Assembly: GCA_016929465.1 (NCBI GenBank)
Contig: JAFGIT010000163.1
Coordinates: 1 to 6,449, forward strand
Reading direction: 5' to 3'
Source of the DNA: Candidatus Coatesiibacteriota bacterium
Lineage (GTDB): Bacteria > B130-G9
DNA length: 6,449 bases
Both the position numbers and the translations under genes were made by a program. Below are positions 1 to 4,692 of this stretch, piece by piece (positions within the stretch are counted from its first letter, which is position 1; each line of letters opens with the position of its first letter). The notes under the pieces are model-generated. The model did not search any database. It worked only from the letters and a program-made list of their open reading frames with translations, and was not told the DNA's origin.

Positions 1-1956
1 GAACAGGTTCGGGATTATGTAGGTGGAGTCGCAGCTCAGGATACCTCGATGGAGTCCATGAACCAGCGCGTCCTTTAACTCCCGCCTCGCTGAGAGCAGA
101 TAGCGGATGTAATCAGCATCCATCAGCTGCAGCGGACCGAGCGCCAGGTTGTAGCCGAAGCCCGCTGCGAGATTAATGCTGTCTATATTGTAGCCTCCCA
201 GGAATAGCCGATACCTGTTCAGGCTCTCGAGCCCCGGTGTGGATAGGACCTTCGCGATATCCCAATCCTGCGAGCCATCGACGTAGCGGAACATATCTCG
301 CTCGGGGCCTTCGGTCATGATCGCAAGGTCGGGATTCGCCGACTTCGAGACCGCGCTGACCTCTCTCAGCAGTTTATAGGCTGCGTAGTTGAAATTGTTC
401 CCGCCGGGTGGGTGGTCGTGGAGCGGGCTGTGACAGACCCAGTCCCACTGGAATCCATACGAGTCGAAATAAAGGCCATCGATCACGAGCGAATCCGTCA
501 GGTCAAAACACACCCTGGAGAGGTAATCGAGCCATTCGAGCGAGTCCGGACAGAGGGTCCAGTTATTAACATAGGGGTCGTAATATCGCCCATCCTCATC
601 GATCATCGACCATTCCGCGCCGTGGGCGTGTCCAGCCTCGGAATCGACGTGAATGATGAACGGCTCGACATAGAGAATGACGCGGCCGTCCTGCTCGTGC
701 ACCGCCTCGATCCCTTCTCTGAACGCCTTCTCGCCGCCGAAGTCCGTCCGCGCTTTATACTCGCCTTTATTTACCCAGCATGAATAAGGGTCTTCGCAGC
801 GGCCGATACCTTCCCAGAAGTCGGTCAGGTAGAGCACGCTGGTTCCCATTCGCTGCGCCTCGTCGAGAAGTGCCGGGAGCTCATAGAAGCTATTGATCTT
901 CTCACAGAGGACCTGGACGGGAATCGTCAGAAGAGAGCCACCAGAGGTCTCTGACGACGGTGCATAGATCGCGACCGTCTCAGAGAACCAGCCCGGGATC
1001 TCGTCGCGCACCAGGTTTTTCGGCTCCCTTGGCACCTCGATGGAGAGGTAACCATAATCGGAGACGTCCATGGAATTTGCGTCGGGTGGGTAGATTATGA
1101 GGTTGACGTTGTGATAGCCCCATTCGGCTGTCCAATAGAGAAAAGTCGTCGCGGATTCCTGTGCCTCGAGACTGTCTATCAGTTCTTCCTTCAGGATGAT
1201 GCCGTCGATCATCCAGCTGACACCAACGAAGCCGGATGTAGGGATATCACCCTGGTTCGATACGACTCCGAGGAAGTAGACCTCTTCCCCGACCGAGACC
1301 GTTGCCGGAAGGTATGTCAGCAACGACACTCTGACATTCTTGAATGGGATCTCGAGGAGAAGGTCCGATGAGGTTTGAAGGGCATATTCCGTCTCCGGCT
1401 CGCCCATGAGTTCGTCGCCGTCAACATCGACGCAGTCGGTCATCTTGTCCCAATCGATTGTGATCTTCGACATCTCTGGCCAGATCGACCGGCCGCTCTT
1501 TTTCTGGAACATGATGGCATCCTGCGCATCGACGATGCCGTTGCGTGTGACGTCTCCCGGGATGCAGCCACCTGTTGGCGCGCCCTTTCTCTCGGGGCCC
1601 ACCTGCCATTCATCGTCTCCCCGCTTCGCCCACAGCTGGACATGATAGGTCTTGCCGTTCGTAAGGCCGGTGATCTGGTATCGGGTCTGCGGCCTTATCT
1701 CGACGCTATTGTCGGGAAAGCCGGGCGTCGTGCCCCATCGTATCTCGAAGCTGTCCACATCGGACACCGGGGCGGCATCCCACCTCAGATCGAGATATCC
1801 ATATCCGGCCGTCACGTCGAGCCCGCCTGTGCCGCCCAATCCGATTGCGGGCGTTAGAGCAGCGACAAACATCAAAAATGCCAGGATGTGTCTTGCGTGT
1901 CCGATGCGGCCGGGGAGCCTGCGATCGCTTTTAGCGAAGCTATACTTGAACCACAT
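1..1956 (-). CDS. Secreted multidomain protein (Fn3, dockerin-like, CARDB-like, glycoside-hydrolase-like barrel), 3' end cut off by the window
   Basis: The frame stays open for exactly 652 codons from the ATG at 1956-1954 to base 1, so the protein continues past the window. Residues 1 to about 38 form a signal peptide with a long basic n-region and the hydrophobic stretch ILAFLMFVAALTPAIG. Residues about 46-127 resemble a fibronectin type III domain. Residues 131-188 hold two calcium-loop-like motifs: D135-x-T-x-N139-G-x-V-D143-x-x-D146 fits a dockerin type I loop, and D177-x-D179-x-D181 to E188 is EF-hand-like. Residues about 210-305 look like a CARDB-type beta-sandwich. From about 325 the sequence resembles TIM-barrel glycoside-hydrolase-like proteins of the DUF6259/alpha-galactosidase type, with EWSMIDEDGRYYDPY (448-462), CPDSLEWL (469-476) and DGLYFDSYG (493-501). 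Asp498 and Glu549 are candidate catalytic residues by analogy only. Cysteines (for example 387 and 393) fit an exported, disulfide-bonded protein. The substrate is unknown. It is probably co-transcribed with the fusion enzyme 25 nt upstream. Confidence 0.88.
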   Translation of the reverse strand, partial: MWFKYSFAKSDRRLPGRIGHARHILAFLMFVAALTPAIGLGGTGGLDVTAGYGYLDLRWDAAPVSDVDSFEIRWGTTPGFPDNSVEIRPQTRYQITGLTNGKTYHVQLWAKRGDDEWQVGPERKGAPTGGCIPGDVTRNGIVDAQDAIMFQKKSGRSIWPEMSKITIDWDKMTDCVDVDGDELMGEPETEYALQTSSDLLLEIPFKNVRVSLLTYLPATVSVGEEVYFLGVVSNQGDIPTSGFVGVSWMIDGIILKEELIDSLEAQESATTFLYWTAEWGYHNVNLIIYPPDANSMDVSDYGYLSIEVPREPKNLVRDEIPGWFSETVAIYAPSSETSGGSLLTIPVQVLCEKINSFYELPALLDEAQRMGTSVLYLTDFWEGIGRCEDPYSCWVNKGEYKARTDFGGEKAFREGIEAVHEQDGRVILYVEPFIIHVDSEAGHAHGAEWSMIDEDGRYYDPYVNNWTLCPDSLEWLDYLSRVCFDLTDSLVIDGLYFDSYGFQWDWVCHSPLHDHPPGGNNFNYAAYKLLREVSAVSKSANPDLAIMTEGPERDMFRYVDGSQDWDIAKVLSTPGLESLNRYRLFLGGYNIDSINLAAGFGYNLALGPLQLMDADYIRYLLSARRELKDALVHGLHRGILSCDSTYIIPNLF

Positions 1957-1961
1957 ATCAA

Positions 1962-1968
1962 CCTCCTT
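1962..1968 (-). promoter_or_regulatory. Strong ribosome binding site of the secreted multidomain gene
   Basis: The minus strand reads AAGGAGG, five nucleotides before the ATG at 1956. This near-perfect Shine-Dalgarno sequence fixes the start and explains why the signal peptide has a long n-region. It lies inside the 25-nt gap after the stop codon of the upstream gene, which leaves little room for a separate promoter or terminator and argues for one message. Confidence 0.85.
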
Positions 1969-1981
1969 GAACAGCAGAACC

Positions 1982-4144
1982 TTATGAGTTGGTGAAATGG
2001 GCAACTATCTTGCTGAGGGCTTGGACCACGTCGTTGGCGTCATCCGCGTGCATCGCCGGATGAAGCGGCAGAAAGACCATCTGCGATAGCAGCGTCACCA
2101 CCTCGGATGAGATGTTGCTCGAACGCTTTGCGGCCTTCCCACGAGACCTTGCCATCGCGATATCCGCAGCGCATCCGCCCGCGCACTTCCGGACCTCGAT
2201 CTTCTCCGCCTTCATCAATCGCTCGAGCCGCCAAGCGTCGATCGTCAATTCATCAAAGTCGATAAACACGGGATATCGGCTTCCCGACCTGCTGATGCCA
2301 TCGGCCGGCGGAACAGTCCTCACATGAGGTATGTTCATCAGGAGCTCGTCATAGACCTTCTGGAGGTTGCGGCAAGTTGCCACATTGTCGTAAAGTCGCT
2401 CCAGGTTGGAAGTGCCGAGCATCGCTGATATGGGTGATAGCCCAAGGAGTCGGTGAACAAAGGGCTGTGGTCCGTCGGTAAGCCTGCAGGCGAGGAAATC
2501 AATGACTCGCTCCTTTTCCGCCGGGTCCCTCAAGAGGATCGCACCGCCGCCCAGCGTGGTCACCTTCTGGTCCGCGCCGAGGTCCAGTATGACAGCCTTG
2601 CCGTAAGCAGTTATGTCCCTTTCGCAGATCGCCGCGCCCATCAGGTTCTGGGCATCGACTATCAGGGAGCACTGTGTCTCGGTCAGCATCGCATCGATAA
2701 TCTCGAGTTGTTCGGGAAGGTCGAGTACGGAGCCGGCCACGAGCGCAGTCGCGCCCTTTTCCAGGTGGCGTCTCAGACGGTCAAGGTCGAAGCAGAGCGT
2801 ATTCTCGTCTATCTCGCAGATTATCGGCTCGAAGCCAAGCTGCGACGCGGCTGTGTGGACCCTCGAATCCGCGAAGGGATGCATGATGATGCTCCGACAA
2901 CCATCCCTCTTGAGCATCGAGAAGGCGCCCAGGATCGCGAGGTAATGCGAGTGAAGCAGCAAGGCAGCCGCGATGTCGAAGTTTTCTCGAAGCGAGCTCT
3001 CGAACTCGCCAATCGGATCCCCGAGTTGGCCGTCCGCAATGCCCTTGAGCGAGTCCGAGATCTTCTCCCTGTCCGTGCTGCTGATTGCCGGCAGGCAATT
3101 CGGTAGGAATTTCGTCCTGGCCGTCTCGCCACCCTCGGCGACCGGTATATTCATTAGCCGCTTCAAGTGCATTACGTTGAAATAAGGCGTGCTGTAGGGC
3201 TCGGGCAGCAGGCCGCCGTGCAGGGCTTCCGCGATCTCCTTGACGCCGTCTGCCGGCGTTCTCTCGGTCTGATAGCCCAACACGTCCCCGATCTTGTCGA
3301 ACCGCACTCGATAGGACCTTCGGTCAGCATCGTCCGGCGCGACCTCGACGTTGATATCCGGCAGCTCGTCCGCGACTATGTCGGCGAGGTCCCGAATGCG
3401 CAGGTTGTGCTCGTTACGGCCAACATTGAAAACCTCGGAGGTGATGAGCTTGCGGTCCGAGTTCAGGACCATCGCGATCGCTCTCGCCGCGTCATGTACG
3501 TGAAGGAATGGGCGCCACTGTGCGCCGCCTCCGAGCACTATTATCTCGCCCTTCTCGACTGCGCTCATAGTCATCAGGTTGATCGCAAGGTCGAACCGCA
3601 TCCTGGGAGAATAGCCGTATAGCGTCGCCTGGCGAAGCGCTGTCACGGCGAATTTCTCGTCGGACATGGCAAGGAGCGCTCGCTCCGACTTTATCTTGAG
3701 CCTCGCATAGAGCGAGACCGGCAAAAGCGGAGACATTTCGCCGACGAGCTTATCGCCGCAAGAGCCATATACGCTGGCGGACGATGCGAACACGAACCTC
3801 TCGACGCCGCGAGCCTGCGCCATCTTCGCGAGTTTGATCGTCGCAAGATGGTTGATCTCCTCCGCCATCGTGGGTGAGAGATCGCACGACGGGTCGTTTG
3901 CTAGGCTTGCGAGATGGACGACCGCCCAGACACCGTCCAGGAGCCAGTGGAATTTCTCGATGGCGCGGATGTCGCCCTTTACTAATTCGAACCTGTCCTT
4001 GTCGAGAACGCTGAGAAGACCACTGTCGCTGAAGTAGAGCCGGTCGAAAACGCGGATATCCGCTCCTTTTTCGACGAGAAGCGGGCAGAGCTGGCAGCCA
4101 AGATAGCCCGCCCCGCCGGTCACCAGAATCTTTTTGCCCTGCAA
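1982..4144 (-). CDS. Fusion of an NAD-dependent epimerase/dehydratase (extended SDR) with a DegT/DnrJ/EryC1 aminotransferase-like domain
   Basis: This is a 720-residue cytosolic protein made of two enzymes usually encoded separately. Residues 1 to about 325 are an extended SDR of the NDP-sugar epimerase/dehydratase family. They show the Rossmann motif G10-x-x-G13-x-x-G16, Asp34 at the end of beta-2 (suggesting NAD rather than NADP), HLASLANDP (78-85 region), FASSASVYG (119-127) and the catalytic pair Tyr146-x-x-x-Lys150. After a linker, residues about 345-720 follow the DegT aminotransferase pattern: GQLGDPIGEFE (372-382), Asp497 in VDAQN as the expected PLP pyridine-nitrogen partner, Lys527 in DQKVTTLGGG as the expected Schiff-base lysine, and LPLHPAMHADD (692-702) near the end. 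The usual SGT phosphate-binding motif reads S399-H400-Y401. The start is TTG at 4144-4142, supported by GGAGG seven nucleotides upstream. A role in making an unusual, possibly amino, sugar nucleotide for surface glycans is inferred from the families. The substrate cannot be told. Confidence 0.93.
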   Translation of the reverse strand: MQGKKILVTGGAGYLGCQLCPLLVEKGADIRVFDRLYFSDSGLLSVLDKDRFELVKGDIRAIEKFHWLLDGVWAVVHLASLANDPSCDLSPTMAEEINHLATIKLAKMAQARGVERFVFASSASVYGSCGDKLVGEMSPLLPVSLYARLKIKSERALLAMSDEKFAVTALRQATLYGYSPRMRFDLAINLMTMSAVEKGEIIVLGGGAQWRPFLHVHDAARAIAMVLNSDRKLITSEVFNVGRNEHNLRIRDLADIVADELPDINVEVAPDDADRRSYRVRFDKIGDVLGYQTERTPADGVKEIAEALHGGLLPEPYSTPYFNVMHLKRLMNIPVAEGGETARTKFLPNCLPAISSTDREKISDSLKGIADGQLGDPIGEFESSLRENFDIAAALLLHSHYLAILGAFSMLKRDGCRSIIMHPFADSRVHTAASQLGFEPIICEIDENTLCFDLDRLRRHLEKGATALVAGSVLDLPEQLEIIDAMLTETQCSLIVDAQNLMGAAICERDITAYGKAVILDLGADQKVTTLGGGAILLRDPAEKERVIDFLACRLTDGPQPFVHRLLGLSPISAMLGTSNLERLYDNVATCRNLQKVYDELLMNIPHVRTVPPADGISRSGSRYPVFIDFDELTIDAWRLERLMKAEKIEVRKCAGGCAADIAMARSRGKAAKRSSNISSEVVTLLSQMVFLPLHPAMHADDANDVVQALSKIVAHFTNS

Positions 4145-4151
4145 TCTAATC

Positions 4152-4156
4152 CCTCC
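4152..4156 (-). promoter_or_regulatory. Ribosome binding site supporting the TTG start of the fusion gene
   Basis: The minus strand reads GGGAGGG here, with GGAGG seven nucleotides before TTG at 4144. The TTG codon directly precedes the QGKKILVTGGAGYLG Rossmann start. No in-frame ATG gives a complete Rossmann fold, so TTG is the best start. Confidence 0.7.
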
Positions 4157-4173
4157 CGGTTGGCCTAAGAATG

Positions 4174-4188
4174 CGATTCACAGAATCG
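4174..4188. promoter_or_regulatory. 15-nt perfect palindrome, possible operator
   Basis: CGATTC and GAATCG flank a 3-nt centre (ACA on the plus strand), giving a perfect 6+3+6 inverted repeat. It lies 30-44 nt upstream of the TTG start and just downstream of a candidate -10 box, where a repressor site or a 5'-leader hairpin would be expected. Only the symmetry is seen; the operator role is inferred. A small second palindrome (GAAT-GCG-ATTC) overlaps its left side, so alternative pairings are possible. Confidence 0.35.
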
Positions 4189-4194
4189 ATTATT

Positions 4195-4222
4195 AGAATA
4201 CCAGCTCGCACCCCAAACTCAA
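4195..4222 (-). promoter_or_regulatory. Candidate sigma-70-type promoter for the fusion gene
   Basis: On the minus strand TTGAGT (4222-4217) and TATTCT (4200-4195) are separated by 16 nt, each matching four of six consensus positions. The predicted start of transcription near 4188 falls at the edge of the palindrome at 4174-4188. The boxes are weak matches and the host's sigma factor preferences are unknown. Confidence 0.3.
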
Positions 4223-4235
4223 AGGGATTGATGCG

Positions 4236-4265
4236 CCCTTGGACTGCGGTGGCTCGACGCCGCCG
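4236..4265. repeat. GGACTGCGGTGGC-type hairpin repeat
   Basis: The stretch CTTGGACTGCGGTGGC followed by a complementary GCCGCCG can fold into a 7-bp stem (4247-4253 with 4259-4265, one G-U pair on the plus strand) with a TCGAC loop. From memory, very similar GGACTGCGGTGGC...CCGC sequences recur in the intergenic regions of many PVC-type genomes. Only one copy is visible here, so the repeat status rests on recollection. Confidence 0.4.
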
Positions 4266-4307
4266 AGATCGAATCTGGTGAACGCTTGGCTTGGGATTCC
4301 TGTCTGT

Positions 4308-4548
4308 TCGACCCCTTCAGGGTCGATTTGAGGATAACGATATGCCTTCTGAGTCCGTAGGCTTCCGCCATACGGCTATCATTGTATTCCCCCTATCAGG
4401 GGAAGGATGCCGGCATCGGGCGCATCGAACACAGGCTTGTCTGAATGCCTCCAAGCCCAGAATGGGCTTCCCAATGGTAGCCGTAGGTGGGAGCCTGCGG
4501 GCCTATACGGCATGAGTAAACAAAATAGAGACAGCCCTGAAGGGGCTG
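4308..4548. repeat. Large nested inverted repeat built of several hairpins
   Basis: Two arms of about 100-115 nt face each other around position 4428. The outer ends are CCCCTTCAGGG (4312-4322) and its exact reverse complement (4535-4545). Further in, TACGGCTATCATTG (4371-4384) faces its reverse complement at 4472-4485 with one mismatch. These two pairs have coordinate sums of 8857 and 8856, so the arms are collinear. Each arm also holds its own hairpins: 4308-4326 (7-bp stem), 4355-4375 (8 bp with one bulge) and 4387-4404 (6 bp) on the left; 4453-4469 (7 bp), 4481-4510 and 4532-4548 (6 bp) on the right. A 12-nt palindrome GATGCCGGCATC lies at 4406-4417. No credible protein is encoded. It resembles hairpin-rich intergenic repeats of unknown function known from environmental bacteria, by recollection. 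Confidence 0.75.
4515..4548 (-). terminator. Possible rho-independent terminator after the beta-helix gene
   Basis: Read on the minus strand, the 6-bp GC-rich stem CAGCCC/GGGCTG with a 5-nt loop is followed by TCTCTATTTTGTTT. This is the shape of an intrinsic terminator, about 145 nt after the stop codon at 4693. The stem is short and the T-tract is broken, and the hairpin is also the outer end of the nested inverted repeat, so termination may be incidental. Confidence 0.35.
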
Positions 4549-4590
4549 CACATCCAGTGCAAAATCAGGGCCGATGGATTCCCGCATTTG

Positions 4591-4685
4591 CGCTCTCCCT
4601 TCCCCTATTGACCCCTTTGACCTTTTCCCCTTTTGACCTATTGACCCTTTGCCCTTTCTCCCTTCCCCTTTATCCTTTTATCCCC
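4591..4685. repeat. Polypyrimidine tract with TTGACC direct repeats
   Basis: About 85% of the plus-strand bases here are pyrimidines (14 purines in 95 nt), and most purines sit in TTGACC units. CCTATTGACCC occurs at 4604-4614 and again at 4637-4647, and TTTGACC at 4616-4622 and 4632-4638. On the transcribed side this is a purine-rich 3' untranslated stretch directly after the beta-helix stop codon. It is too degenerate for a coding or CRISPR reading. Confidence 0.6.
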
Positions 4686-4692
4686 GTGGCGG

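Noticed and set aside
412-783. Open frame of 123 codons on the plus strand
   Set aside because: It lies antisense to the secreted multidomain gene, which has clear domains and a strong ribosome binding site; the plus-strand product has no recognisable family.
1375-1857. Open frame of 160 codons on the plus strand
   Set aside because: It is antisense to the Fn3 and dockerin-like part of the secreted gene and looks like an opposite-strand shadow of GC-rich coding sequence.
2453-3106. Open frame of 217 codons on the plus strand
   Set aside because: It is antisense to the aminotransferase domain; the minus-strand reading has conserved motifs and this one does not.
3100-3200. Assembly join or missing stop between the two halves of the fusion protein
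   Set aside because: The frame is continuous, codon use is even, and the linker sequence looks like a normal C-terminal end of the epimerase followed by a normal N-terminal start of the DegT domain; a join remains possible but nothing in the sequence shows it.
3167-3622. Open frame of 151 codons on the plus strand
   Set aside because: It is antisense to the epimerase domain with its intact Rossmann and YxxxK motifs.
4406-4417. 12-nt palindrome GATGCCGGCATC as a separate operator
   Set aside because: It lies in the interior of the nested repeat, far from any start codon, and is better described as part of that element.
4308-4561. CRISPR array
   Set aside because: The hairpins differ in sequence and alternate in orientation, and there are no regular identical repeats with unique spacers or cas genes.
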